A stretch of DNA of 63,960 bases. It comes from Cladosporium sp. IMV 00045 (lineage: Eukaryota; Ascomycota; Dothideomycetes; Cladosporiales; Cladosporiaceae). The notes below the pieces were generated by a model. The model was not told the DNA's origin and did no database searches. It was given only the letters and a program-made list of their open reading frames with translations. Shown piece after piece: positions 11,325 to 22,610 of this stretch. Position 1 is the stretch's first letter; every line of letters starts with the position of its first letter. The stretch lies in the NCBI GenBank assembly GCA_001931905.2, contig MSJI02000651.1, positions 1 to 63,960 on the forward strand, in the 5' to 3' direction. The position numbers and the translations under genes were made by a program.

Positions 11325-14300
11325 TCAAACCATCAAAAGCAAACTAAACCCCACCACCACGGCCCAGCGCACCCGCATCGACCTCGCCGCTCCACTCGTC
11401 GTCTGCTCCGCCGGCCGAGCATCTAAAGACGCATCAGACGTTCCAGTACTGCTAGACATCCCGCCCTGGCCAGTCGAAATCGAAGAGCTATCAACGACAA
11501 CCCCAGAAGAAGCGGCCGACACAACATGTCCAGAAGTCGTAGCATCAGGCCCACCGACGGTCAAAGTCCTCGAGCCTATAGCGAATACGCCAGATGACAC
11601 GCTTGACGCCGTGCCTAGGGTATCTGAAACGAGCGTGAGGACTATGCCATCGTCAGAAGCAACTTCGGTTTCGAAAGGAACGGTCGTCCCGTCAACGAAA
11701 ATGCCGTTCGAAGCAGCGCTCATGGTCGCACCATGCGCAGTCATCCCATCGCCGTCTACGGAAATGGTAGTGCCGTCGATGACTGCGACACCGCTGCTGC
11801 CAGGAGACGCCGTGAGCTTGTGGCCATCCGCGGTGAATACCGCTGCAGGACCTTGCTCATGATGAGCCTTGTTGTCTGCCGTAAGCGGCACGGTCTGCGT
11901 GCCGATGACCACCCCTCCATCGACTGCGCGCATTGCTTGTCCGTCTATTGTGGTTGGTGAGCCGTCTGCTGCTAGGGTCGTGCCGTCTATGGCTGTGTGA
12001 CCGTTGGGTGTGGCGACTGTGTGTTTTGCGCCGTTGAGGATGATGACTTGTTCTGGGGACTGGTCGTTTGTTTGGGACTCGTTCTCGTCGTTCGGATTAA
12101 CATCGTTCGAAGAGCCAGAATTTTGGTTCTCGGGCCTGTTTTGGCTGCCGGCGCTTTCATTGCTGCTTGGAGAATCGGATGATCCGGTTTCAGAGTCTCC
12201 CGCTGATGCTCCATCTGCGCCATTGCCCTCCGAATTTCCACCCGATTGGGGAGTGCTGTGATCATTCGAAGTAATGTCGCCCTCTGAGCTCCCGCCCTTA
12301 CCTGGGCTCGAGTTGCTGTCTGCTTCGCTTTTCTCGCCGGAGCTCGCATTATCACCCTGAGCACTCGAACCGCTGTCGTTCGTTGGGCTCTGACTTTGCC
12401 ATTGCTGGCTGCATTGGATTCCTTTGCGGCACCAAGAAGCCCGTCAAGAACGTTGTGTGCCGCTTCGTTTGAGTCTCCAGCGTTTGAGTCTCCGGCGTTT
12501 GAACCTCCTTGACTGTTGGATGCGGGATCTGCCGGAGATGGATTATTGGCTTTGGGGTCTTGATTCTCCGGCTGAGAGTCATTCGATGAGTCTTCACTAT
12601 TGGTCTCCATTGTCGAATCGTTCTCATCGGAGCCGTTGGACTTGTCGTTTGATGAATCCGGGGGAGCAGGATCGCTTACGGCAGGCGGCTCGGAATCTGG
12701 AGGATTGCTATTGCCTTCATTTGGCCGGCTTTGATCAGACCCACCATCGGTCGGTTTGGCTCCGCTGGGAATCGTTGGATCCGGATTGTCATCCTTGCTC
12801 TTCGTCGTCTCTTTCGGTGCACTCGATCCCGTAGGACCCGGAGCCGGCTTCACAATCGTCGTCTCAAGCGTCAAAGCAATCGGCGGTTTCGTCTGCAAAT
12901 CAGGACCCGTGCCAGGCTGTTTGATCGTCGCCGCGGGAGTCAGCGCAATAGGCGGATCATACGCCCCGTACAAAGGATCATAGCAAGTCGCCCACTCGGG
13001 TCTGAGAGAGCGGACTTGGTCCGGTACCAAGAGCTGTGCGCGATACGCTCCATCGTAGATCGTGCTGCATTGCGGATGGTCGCCCATGCGATTGCAGCCG
13101 AAGGGGCCGTTGATGTTCAGGTAGTAGGCTTCGGCGGAGGGGACTTTCATGTTGGAGAAGTCGACGGGGAGGGCTGTGACGTTGGTGAGGTATCCGCCGT
13201 AATAGTTGATAACTGAGCCGAGAACGTTGTTTATCCAGTGGTAGTAGTTGGGGCCACCATGAGCGATCTCGCTGGCGACACTGGCTGTGTTGATTGCTGG
13301 GCCTAGGTCGCGTACGAGACTTTGGAGGCTGGTCGGGTCAAGAGAGACGACGGCGTTCGTGTATGGACCGCCTATGAAATGTAGGGATGCGGCTGGGCCG
13401 AGATGGGCCACGGTCGCTGTCGCTCCTAGGGGTGAGCTGAAAGAACATGTTTCCATGACGACTCCCGATGTGAGAGCTTGCAGATGGTCGAATATCAGAT
13501 ACACTGAAGGCGATGTAATGGTGATGTTTCGAAATACGGCTGTAGTAGCGTTGCTGGCGTGGGAGGCATTTGGCGCCGCAGTAGGCGCCGGCCAGTAGAA
13601 CAAGTCGACTTTGTTTGCAGAGATGATGCAGCGAGTCTTCTCGGGCGCACAGCTGAGGTCGACGGTTCCTACAGAGCATCGTGGTCTGTCTGTGGGAATT
13701 GGAGTGATGGCAGGCTCGGTGACATTATCGATTGTAGTTGGAAGTCCATGTCTTTCAAGGTAAGCCTCCCAGAGATTGATGCATTTTGGAGTTCCAATTG
13801 TGCAGTTTGGGGATGGGCTGAAAAAAGCAACACTCTCACTCGTTGACGATGTCAATGTAGTTGTCTTGTACTCCATATACGTGCTTTGCTCCGTCAGCCA
13901 AATCCCTGGCCATAAAGGGGTCAATCTACTTACCCGACAGATTGGCTCGTCGAAGTTGCTTTCAATTCTCCATGGGCGTGGGGGATGCTATCGATGGTTG
14001 TGTATACATCAGCATTGCCAAATGTCACGTTGAATGTGATCGTGTCGAAGGTATGCGTATAGATGCTGGTGTCCGTCACAACTCGAGGTTTATATGCGCT
14101 ATTCCAGGCTTCAATCCAGGCAACTTAGCTGGTCTGACATGCTTGCCAATTGGCGGCTGTTGTAAGGTTATTCGTTTGGAAAATACTACTGCTGCTTTCA
14201 GCATTGGTCAAGGTCGGGCTAGTTGACGAAGAGACGTCATTGAGGCCTTGCATAATGAAATCACCAAGACCACTGGAAGATGTTGTTGAGCTGCTTGTCG

Positions 14301-14479
14301 TCGAGCCTGTGTCTCTATCCATAAAACCTCTGCTTGTCGAAGTAATCGTGGTTGCGGTGCCTTGGTCAAGGTCAGCCCAGCGAATTCCTCTAGACGAAAT
14401 GGATAAAGCTGTACATACCATTGGCTGCGAGCACAGTAGATGCGCTCGCAAGAGCCGAAATGGCCTTCCGGAATGACAT
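11325..14479 (-). pseudogene. cell-surface Ser/Asn-rich protein gene, apparently broken
   Basis: The reconstructed reading uses exons 14479-14419, 14360-13934 and 13883-11325. It starts with a signal peptide (MSFRKAISALASASTVLAANG), has a Thr/Ser-rich segment, a conserved-looking region rich in aromatics and cysteines, a long Ser/Asn/Glu/Pro linker, and a C-terminal series of short repeats built on DGTT/IDGTTISVDG units ending in a hydrophobic tail (WAVVVGFSLLLMV) typical of a GPI-anchor signal. Two lesions interrupt it. A TAA at 14127-14125 lies in frame inside exon 2, where CAA would fit. The frame then shifts near 12394-12396, where one missing base in an AAA run would join two long open frames with matching Ser/Asn-rich composition. 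Unusual introns could explain either lesion (a 66-bp in-frame one is possible at the first), so the gene may be functional; its role is unknown. Confidence 0.6.
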
Positions 14480-15746
14480 TATGGCACGTTCCTAGCTCAG
14501 GCGGCGCCGGGAAATGATGCCCGAAAAGAAAAGAAGAAAAAGGAACAAGCAGATGTATGCCGTGTAATAAGCGGAAAGTACCAGTTCTCGGCCTTGAAGC
14601 TGAGATTGAGGATATCTCTCTGCCAGTCGATCGATGTCAACAATCTCCGGCAAATGCGTGTACATGGTGCGTAATAACCACAAGGATCAAGTAAGGCCAC
14701 CCACTCACCCAGTAAATTGGGGGCAGACTCATGGCCTACATGCAACGAAAACCGATCCTTGCCAGAAACATGGGCCAGCCGAGTCACACATGGCGGCTCA
14801 GGTGCGTTGTACGGTGCTTGTGTGGTTCAAGCACAGAATCATTCGCGCAAGCTACGGGCGAATAGCTAGGCTAGACTTTGGGGCTGAGCGTGCAGTTTGC
14901 ATGCCATGGACTAATTAAAGACGATCTCACATAGCCTGAAACTCCGTGGCAACTATTTATTGTCCGGATATATCGAACCATCCGATTTCAAGCTGGATGT
15001 AACACCGTTTGCGAGGGACTTGCGGGACCTTGCAGCAGAGAGACGTGGTTGTGTAGTCTGATGGTCGTGCTGTGAGGTTCCGCATATAGCTGCATAGGCA
15101 GCAACGTATAGGCCAGGTGAGTGATAGACCGTTTGACCAGACATTCGAATCACATGGACGGCTCGAGGTCAGCGAGTAAGTTCTCTCTTGTCGTTGAGAG
15201 AGAATGTTGCGAAGAGAGGCACCTCCCCCGGTAAGAGTTGTCCTAGTATCTCCCACCCAGTAAGGTGATCCAAGAATAGATTCCTTCACTTCTATGGTCT
15301 GCACATACGCAATTTACAGACAACCAGCAATTTCTCGAGGTAATGAGGCCAATAATCAAGATATCAAAAAAGTATCTCGATGGCTATTCAGCGATAGGTA
15401 CTTCCTATGGTGCACTTATCCGTCCCAGTAGTTGTTTTAGCGCACGGCAACAGCCGTAGGGATCGGCGTCATTTGACGCGCTCGGCTAGGAGGGAGTTGG
15501 AGCTGGAGTTGCAGATGACCTTTGTATGAAATGGATGTTGCTACATACTAACCGCATGACTTCAAAATCTCCATTTTGGCACTGTCATTCGTTGGGTTCT
15601 CTCTATATACCAAACCAATAATACAGCCACTTCTGCAGGAAGCCTCGTCCCTCTACGGATACAAGGTCGGGGCTAATAGCTCCCTACTACTCCAAACACA
15701 CCTCAAAGACACAATGAACCACGCTTCTCGGTAGCAACCAACCCAA
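14480..15746. other. divergent intergenic region
   Basis: The region lies between the start of the surface-protein gene (minus) and RAV1 (plus). Small open frames on both strands look like chance frames with no recognisable domain. It should hold both promoters. No RNA gene is seen. Confidence 0.4.
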
Positions 15747-18700
15747 ATGCCCTCCCTCTCTCCGGGACCCGATTCGGCCTCTCGTTTTGCCCAAATCCTG
15801 CCGGGCGCGCCGACCGAGTCACTTCAATCCCTCACGACCTTCACCTTTCGCTGGAAACGCTACGTTGTCTACATCTCTGGCAAGCAACTTAACATATTAC
15901 GGTCTCCCAGAGAGCTTGTACAGGCCGTCTCTTTCGATGAAGAGCTGGTAGCAGTGAGAGCGGAAGGCGACCAGAGCGCAAAGCTCGCGGTTGCATCCGC
16001 AGGAAATGTTTGGGTACTAGAATCGCAGACGGACAACTGGAATCAGGTCACTTGGAGAAAAGTCTTGCTATTGAAGCGGGAAGATGCAGGAGACAAGGCG
16101 AGATCTTTGAGTTGGGGCAATGACGGTGAACTCTTGGTGGGAGGATCCAGGCTAGTATCGCTGTTCTCGGTATTACCTTCAAGCCGCGAAGGCACTCCCG
16201 TCAAGACATCTACGAGCAGGGAACATGTGGAAGAGAGGCATGTGCTTTGGAGCAAGAGTCTTCCGTCCGAAGTGCAAACGGCTGCTTTCAGCCCCAACGC
16301 CAGTTTAATTGCATCTTCCGGTCCACGAGATCGGCTTGTCAAGATCTGGAGGCGGCTCTCATACGAGGAAGGCTTATTCGACTACGCCTATTTACCACAC
16401 CCTGGCCCCGTCACGCATATTGAGTGGCGTAAGCCCGACCCACCCAAGCTCGACGATGCTACAGAAGAATCAGACGATGCGCGAGCCCGGGCCTACGGGA
16501 TGCGGAACGACGATGACCGTGAGCTCTTGTACACATTCTGTGCTGACGGCATACTTCGGGTGTGGAAGGAGGGCGGACAACAAGACCAGGAAGTACTGAA
16601 ACTGCATTCCTCTATCGATCTGGTGACTGCTATTCCGCATTCGCCATCCTTGATTTCAAAGGGCACCACTCCACCAAAACCCGCTCGTTATGCCTTCGTC
16701 CTTCCCTCAGGAGCACTTTCAGATGCGATCGCTACTGCGGTTTCAAAGCATCTCGTTGGCAAGGTCACACATTCTCTCGAGCACCTCAAGGAGATCTCCA
16801 CCAAGCAACCCGATGCAGTCGTCACAATGGATGGCAATGGACGCATGTCCGCCTGGGGCCTTCAAACCATTGGCCACAAACGGAGACCTAGCACACCTTC
16901 GGGAGAATCCAAGAAAGCATATCATATCGCGCACGCTGAGGATCTCGATCTCAAAGTACCAGCTGGCACCAATGCGCGTTTTGAGAGCTGGTTCGATGGC
17001 GATCAGGTCAACATTGTCGTCCACACTTTTGATGGTGTTATGAGCTGGTGGCAAGGAGGTGTGGAAAACTTCTTCAGCCCCGCCGCACAAAGCTCAGAAC
17101 GTCTTGTGTGTGCTGGCACTTGGTCTGGAGCTCGTTCCGTCATTCATGGGATGCGGTCATTGGACGACGGTTTGCTTTCCTGGTCACGGGGAGGAGAAAC
17201 AACTCGCCTCGCTTTTTCTGAAAACCAAGAACTAAACAATATCTGGCAACGCCAATTTCCCAAGAGATCGCAAAGCACTCAAATTCTGGATGCCCGCTTA
17301 ATAGCAGACCACGCGGGCATGCTAAGTGTAGATGCCAGCAACGTTTTCGTGCTCGATACTTCAGGCAAGCTCGCTGGAATGGCACCGCATTCGTTGAAAA
17401 ATTCTGACGGTCTAAGACTATGGGAGGACTCGTCACGCAACCGGGAGTACCTTCTGATTGATCACTCAGGTGCATATGTTACAATCTCGGTGAATACCAC
17501 GAAAGATGATGCCAACGTTCAGCTCAACGTTGGTGAGTGCAAAACCCTCCCTATTCAAGAGGATGAATCGTCGGCCATTGATTCTTGGAAAATGGTGCAT
17601 CTGGCCTCCCATCCTCGAAAGCAAGGGTGGCTTCGTCTAGTCGGTGTTGGCCAAGACGGTGCCATCACACGCAGAGATATTGCAGCTCGATCATTATGGG
17701 AGGCTCGTTTCGACGCGAAAGAGGCTCCTCTCTCATTCTCGTCTGGTTTCTCTAACCCATCGATCCTCGAAGCAACTAGCTCACTCGCAACTTTGGTGTC
17801 TGCTGATGGCCGGCAACTAGTCATCATCGATCTGAAAGACGGCTATGTGGAGTATAGGCAAACGATCGCCGAGAAGGTTCAAGGACTGCGTTTGAATGTA
17901 TGCACAGATCTTTCAGCCGGACACGAGGGCGACGCGAACAGCACATTGGCTATCATTTCCGATGACAGTGTCGACATTCTCGCGCAAGCGCGGTACGAGC
18001 CTGCTCATTCGGCCGAACAACACACATGGCACCATCTCAAGGGACTCTCTATTTCAGGCATTGGACCTTCAATCAGTAACGCCGTTTGGCTTCCAAGTGG
18101 CGAGCTGATCATCGCTGCAGGCAATGCACTTTTCCGAAGTGATGAAATAGTTGCCGGCACAGATGTTGTCCCAGAACTACGCGATCGACTTGATCTCAAG
18201 TCGTCCGCCAAGGTACGATCGCACTCTTTGATGAGCGCTCTGAGACAGCCACTCGTATCTTGGCATCCGCACTTCTTGCAACAGCTCAGTCTACGTGGGA
18301 AGATGCATGCCGCGACAGGCATCCTGAGAAGATTAGAGCGCACCCTTCGCTTCTACACCGAGGGAGACGAGCTGCATCCCCTGCTAAATGCCGAGCCCCA
18401 CAGTTTCATTGCAGATTCGGTGCATTCAGATAATGCACTGCTGGAAGGTGACTCTGTCAATAGTCTCAAGCAGCAGCTAGAGGTCATCGATCTGCCGAAG
18501 ACGTCCGACTCGGAGCAGGAGCGTTTGAAACTGGTCCTACACACGATAGTCTATGTCCAAGAGCATCTGGACTCCTTGGACGAGAACGCGCTTCGGTATC
18601 TCTTCAGCTGGAAACTGCACGTACTTGAACTCGAAAGCAAGCGAAGCCGAAAACAGTCTTCAGCAAATTCCGAGAACACGAGTAATGATGAGCAGCTGCC

Positions 18701-20063
18701 GCCTCTTGTGCCAGCGATGAGCTGGCGAGAGATTGTTTTCGCGTACCATTCAGACACCCAGCAGCCACTTTTGGAGGCTCTTCATAACTACTACGGCAGC
18801 AAACTGGACTGGACGACCGTTCGCAATCTCGGCATCCCCGCATGGTTGCATGCTGTGCGAGCTGCGCAGTCTGAAGGCTCGGACCTTGCTTCGCTAGAAC
18901 AGATCTTCGACTCACTCGCCCAGACTGCTTTCAGGTCAACATATCCTCCCGACCCAACAAGAGCCTCCCTCTACTTCTTGGCTCTGAAAAAGAAAGCCAC
19001 ACTATTAGCGCTGTGGCGAGTTGCGGTAGGGAACAAGGAGCAGAGGAACACGTCGAATTTCCTCAAGCGCGACTTCGCTGTCGAGGAAAACAGGACTGCT
19101 GCTCGCAAAAACGCGTACGCTTTGATGGGCAAGCGGCGCTTCGAGTACGCAGCTGCGTTCTTCCTCTTAGCCAACGACCCTGCCAGTGCCATCCGCATTC
19201 TTGCTGGACAATGTCAAGACCTGCCGTTGGCAATAGCTGTAGCGAGAGTCTATTGCGACGATGATAGTCCGGAACTATTGAAGTTCATGGAGGATCGTGT
19301 CCTTCCCGAGGCGCGGAAGTCGGGCGATAGATGGCTCCTGTCTTGGGTTCACGATCTCATGGGCCATCCTTCACTGGCGGCGCAAGCTCTGATCGTTCCT
19401 ATCGACAAGCTCGAGGTCGATGACGCAGAGCGAATGCCTAGACACTGGCAGCAGGACGACCCGTTGACTCTTCGCTTGTATCAGCACCTTCGCGACAAAC
19501 CTGCCAAACCCGGTCAGAAGATCAAATCTTTGGGGGGAGAGCAATATGAGTATCGCGCCGTCCTCCGCTCAGCCAGGATCTTGCGTAAAATGGGTCTCTG
19601 GCTTCTGGCATTGGAGCTCGTGAGCACCTGGCATTTCAAACCTGTCGAAAATGCGCCACCCACCGACGACACGCAGAACGGCACTGCCACGAACGGGGTC
19701 CACGACCAACCAAAATCAACACCTAGCATGCTTGACGACTTCACCACACCATCTTCCGCCCCCGAAGCACCAAGGTCCATGCTCGACGACTTTGCCGCTC
19801 CAAAACAACCCCCAGCTCCAAAGTCACTGCTCGACGACTTCGGCTCGATGTCTTTGCAACCTGCACCCACTGAAGACAAGGCAACAGCTGAAGACAAGGC
19901 CAAGAGCGACCGCGAGGCTAAGGCCGCAGAGCTAATGGCCAAGCTCAAGGCGAAGAAAGAACAGGCCAACGACCCGCGGCCACCGAACGCCGAGGAGAAG
20001 AGAGCGCCGACCCAGTTCAAGGAGCCGGAGGCGAATAGTATCTTGGATAGTTTCGGGTTTTGA
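15747..20063 (+). CDS. RAV1: RAVE complex subunit Rav1
   Basis: The single exon encodes 1438 aa. Rav1 is the large subunit of the RAVE complex (with Rav2 and Skp1), which reassembles the V1 and V0 sectors of the vacuolar H+-ATPase after glucose signals. The N-terminal part has WD40-like blades (for example LVKIWRRLSYEEG and GILRVWKEG). The Rav1p_C domain in the second half includes LKKKATLLALWRVA, then FLKRDFAVEENRTAARKNAY, then an alpha-solenoid segment with AAFFLLANDPASAIRILAG. Yeast Rav1 is about 1357 aa, so length fits. The tail after residue about 1300 is low-complexity with three LDDF motifs (1329, 1346, 1362) and the terminal ILDSFGF. The ATG at 15747 is the first in frame. Confidence 0.93.
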   Translation: MPSLSPGPDSASRFAQILPGAPTESLQSLTTFTFRWKRYVVYISGKQLNILRSPRELVQAVSFDEELVAVRAEGDQSAKLAVASAGNVWVLESQTDNWNQVTWRKVLLLKREDAGDKARSLSWGNDGELLVGGSRLVSLFSVLPSSREGTPVKTSTSREHVEERHVLWSKSLPSEVQTAAFSPNASLIASSGPRDRLVKIWRRLSYEEGLFDYAYLPHPGPVTHIEWRKPDPPKLDDATEESDDARARAYGMRNDDDRELLYTFCADGILRVWKEGGQQDQEVLKLHSSIDLVTAIPHSPSLISKGTTPPKPARYAFVLPSGALSDAIATAVSKHLVGKVTHSLEHLKEISTKQPDAVVTMDGNGRMSAWGLQTIGHKRRPSTPSGESKKAYHIAHAEDLDLKVPAGTNARFESWFDGDQVNIVVHTFDGVMSWWQGGVENFFSPAAQSSERLVCAGTWSGARSVIHGMRSLDDGLLSWSRGGETTRLAFSENQELNNIWQRQFPKRSQSTQILDARLIADHAGMLSVDASNVFVLDTSGKLAGMAPHSLKNSDGLRLWEDSSRNREYLLIDHSGAYVTISVNTTKDDANVQLNVGECKTLPIQEDESSAIDSWKMVHLASHPRKQGWLRLVGVGQDGAITRRDIAARSLWEARFDAKEAPLSFSSGFSNPSILEATSSLATLVSADGRQLVIIDLKDGYVEYRQTIAEKVQGLRLNVCTDLSAGHEGDANSTLAIISDDSVDILAQARYEPAHSAEQHTWHHLKGLSISGIGPSISNAVWLPSGELIIAAGNALFRSDEIVAGTDVVPELRDRLDLKSSAKVRSHSLMSALRQPLVSWHPHFLQQLSLRGKMHAATGILRRLERTLRFYTEGDELHPLLNAEPHSFIADSVHSDNALLEGDSVNSLKQQLEVIDLPKTSDSEQERLKLVLHTIVYVQEHLDSLDENALRYLFSWKLHVLELESKRSRKQSSANSENTSNDEQLPPLVPAMSWREIVFAYHSDTQQPLLEALHNYYGSKLDWTTVRNLGIPAWLHAVRAAQSEGSDLASLEQIFDSLAQTAFRSTYPPDPTRASLYFLALKKKATLLALWRVAVGNKEQRNTSNFLKRDFAVEENRTAARKNAYALMGKRRFEYAAAFFLLANDPASAIRILAGQCQDLPLAIAVARVYCDDDSPELLKFMEDRVLPEARKSGDRWLLSWVHDLMGHPSLAAQALIVPIDKLEVDDAERMPRHWQQDDPLTLRLYQHLRDKPAKPGQKIKSLGGEQYEYRAVLRSARILRKMGLWLLALELVSTWHFKPVENAPPTDDTQNGTATNGVHDQPKSTPSMLDDFTTPSSAPEAPRSMLDDFAAPKQPPAPKSLLDDFGSMSLQPAPTEDKATAEDKAKSDREAKAAELMAKLKAKKEQANDPRPPNAEEKRAPTQFKEPEANSILDSFGF

Positions 20064-20892
20064 TGAGTTATTATGGTTGTGTTAATTTGCATGTTAGTGC
20101 AGCGAAGGCGTCGCGGCTTTGCGTGCTTTTGTGAGCTTTTTCGCTTTTGTATTTTTGAATTGAATTTGATATCGATATGTATGCTTTGAAGACATTCTAC
20201 CAGTGCAACCTCTCAGCCAAGACACGAGATTCTCCGTTGAACATAATAATGGATGAGCAATCTAGAATATGATCTTATGTCTATTTCACGAGATAGTGAC
20301 AGGCTACGTGAACATGAGGTATCGAAATATTGCTATAGGCGTTGGGGCCAAGCCGGCTGGCTGTGAAGCCGAGAAGAAAGCTCGTACGATTCCATCTCCA
20401 CCGCAACACAATCTTGCGCGTCTCGCACAGTAAAATTCCCTAGAATGAAATGCGATAGGAGAAGACTGTAAAATAAGAATCCGAGAGCATCCGGACCGAG
20501 CACCAGATTCAGGGAGATGATCACTCCTGCTAACACTGATGGGAAGTGCCGACACGAGAAGTCGACAGGCCTCTCCAGTTCAACCTCCACATCTCCTCTC
20601 AAAAGCCAATCATCATGTCTTCCGAGCTGAACGAGGGTTCCACAAGCGAGTGAAACGATATTACATTCTGGCATCCAAGCTTCCTCCACCTTCTTGTCAC
20701 TACTAGATGGGGCTTCAGCTTTGATCTGAAGAATGATTGCCGGAGTCCGCAAGAGAAGACATCCGTGCTAGCCAATACGAGGTATAAGTAGGTAGGTGTG
20801 GCCATATAGCCGCGTGCAGGTCTGGAAGGCTTCTCGAAGTTCACGATCAAAGGAACAATCACAGCTTCACAACGCTGTCGACAGTGGACAGT
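20064..20892. other. intergenic region between RAV1 and ERG4
   Basis: It holds the RAV1 3' end and the ERG4 promoter. A 139-codon minus-strand frame at 20752-20333 has no recognisable features and starts inside the presumed ERG4 promoter; I do not accept it as a gene. Confidence 0.4.
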
Positions 20893-22468
20893 ATGGGTGC
20901 AAGCAACAGGAAGGCGGGCAAGAGTGCTGCGGTCGCTGAGAATGGAAAATCAAATGGTCAACTCACCAAAACCGACTACAAGGATGGAGCCACTGACGAA
21001 TTCGAGTTCGGCGGCTCCCTGGGTGCTGCATCCCTAATGATCGGCTTCCCGTTACTCATGTGGTATATGTGGATTGGAGCGACCTACTACGACGGTCAAA
21101 TCCCTCTGCCTGAGGAAGGCCAGTCGTGGGCCGACTTTGGTCGTCATCTCACCGGACTGGTATACGAAGGAGCATACCCGACAGCCAAAGCATGGGCTAT
21201 CTATTGGATCTTCTTCGTCTTCGAAGCCCTCATGTACTGCTACATGCCTGGTGTTCTCAGCTACGGCCGCCGACTTAACCACGAGGGAGGGAAGAGGCTC
21301 CCCTACTATTGCTCCGCCTACACCAGCTTTTACACTACCATCGCCGTTGCGGGCGTCCTTCACATCACTGGCGTCTTCCCTCTGTATACTCTGATCGACG
21401 AATTCGGCTCCATTATGACGGTCGCCATTCTTTCTGGGTTCATCAACAGCTTCATCGTCTACGTCCAAGCAATCGTACGTGGTCGCACGCACCGTCTTAC
21501 TGGTTCACCTATCTACGATTTCTTCGTCGGTGTCGAGCTGAACCCGCGCATTGGAATTCTGGACTTTAAGATGTTCTATGAAGTGCGCATTCCGTGGTTT
21601 ATCTTGTTTCTCATCACTTCTTCCGTCGCAGCTCGCCAGTATGAACGCTACGGCTACGTTTCTGCCGAGGTCGTGTTTTTGGCTGGCGCTCATTATCTGT
21701 ATGCCAATGCCTGTGCGAAGGGCGAGCATTTGATCATCACCAGCTGGTGAGCTTATTCCCTCTCGATTGATCACTGACTTGCACTAACAGCTTCGAAGGG
21801 ACATGTATTTCGAAAAGTTAGGCTTCCTCCTCACCTTCTGGAACCTCGCCGGCGTGCCCTTCACCTACTGCCACTGCGCTCTCTACCTCGCCAACCACGA
21901 CCCGTCCGAGTACCGCTGGAACCGCTACGCGCTCGCAATTTTCGCGCTCGCCTACCTGTTCTTCTACTGGATGTGGGACAGCGCCAACGGGCAAAAGAAC
22001 GCCGTCCGTCTGCAAGAAGACGACCAGATCGTCAAGCGCAACACTTTCCCGCAAGTTCCTTGGCAGGCTGTGAAGAATCCTAAATTCATCGAGACGGACG
22101 CTGGTGATAAGATCATGGTTGATGGCTGGTTCGCTATCGTTCGTAAGCCGAATTATGTGCCGGATATGTTCTTTTCTATGGCTTGGGGGCTTATTACTGG
22201 CTTCAAGTATGTCCTACCCGGAGTATTGAGCGATGGATTTGTTACTGACATTCTATTACAGGAGCCCTTTCCCTTGGTTCTACTTCGTCTTTTTCATGGT
22301 GATGATCATTCACCGCACTGGAAGAGACGTCGCCAGGTGCCGCAGAAAGTACGGCGAGGCCTGGAAACGTTATGAGAAAGAGGTTCCGTATCTCTTCATC
22401 CCGGTAGGTTTCGTGCGCTTTTTCATTCCGGCGAGCAGATGCTGACTGCTTATCAGTATATCATTTGA
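20893..22468 (+). CDS. ERG4: delta(24(28))-sterol reductase Erg4
   Basis: Four exons, 20893-21746, 21799-22206, 22262-22403 and 22457-22468, give 471 aa. Erg4 reduces the C-24(28) double bond in the last step of ergosterol synthesis in the ER, using NADPH. The start is the ATG at 20893, as the open frame before it offers only GTG. Family hallmarks are [19 protein letters not shown], then [18 protein letters not shown] across the first intron, [13 protein letters not shown], and the C-terminal [20 protein letters not shown] followed by YII. These separate it from the C-14 reductase Erg24. The last exon is a 12-nt microexon coding YII and stop. Introns are 52, 55 and 53 bp with standard ends. 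About eight hydrophobic segments are present. Confidence 0.93.
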
Positions 22469-22557
22469 TCAACCTGGTGTTGCTCTGGCACGGCTCACTT
22501 TTAGTGGAGGATGCCAATTCTTGCGACATGTATGATTCCAGCCGTTTTTTTTTTTTT

Positions 22558-22610
22558 NNNNNNNNNNNNNNNNNNNNNNNNNNNNNNNNNNNNNNNNNNN
22601 NNNNNNNNNN
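22558..22610. other. assembly gap (53 N) inside a poly-T tract
   Basis: The Ns are flanked by 13 T on the left and 6 T on the right, so the assembler most likely failed in a long homopolymer. The true length is unknown. It falls downstream of ERG4, outside any gene. Confidence 0.95.

Noticed and set aside
14957..15304. 115-codon minus-strand frame between the surface-protein gene and RAV1
   Set aside because: No recognisable feature; sits in the divergent promoter region.
20333..20752. 139-codon open frame on the minus strand upstream of ERG4
   Set aside because: No domain, no signal peptide, poor sequence character, and it occupies the likely ERG4 promoter.
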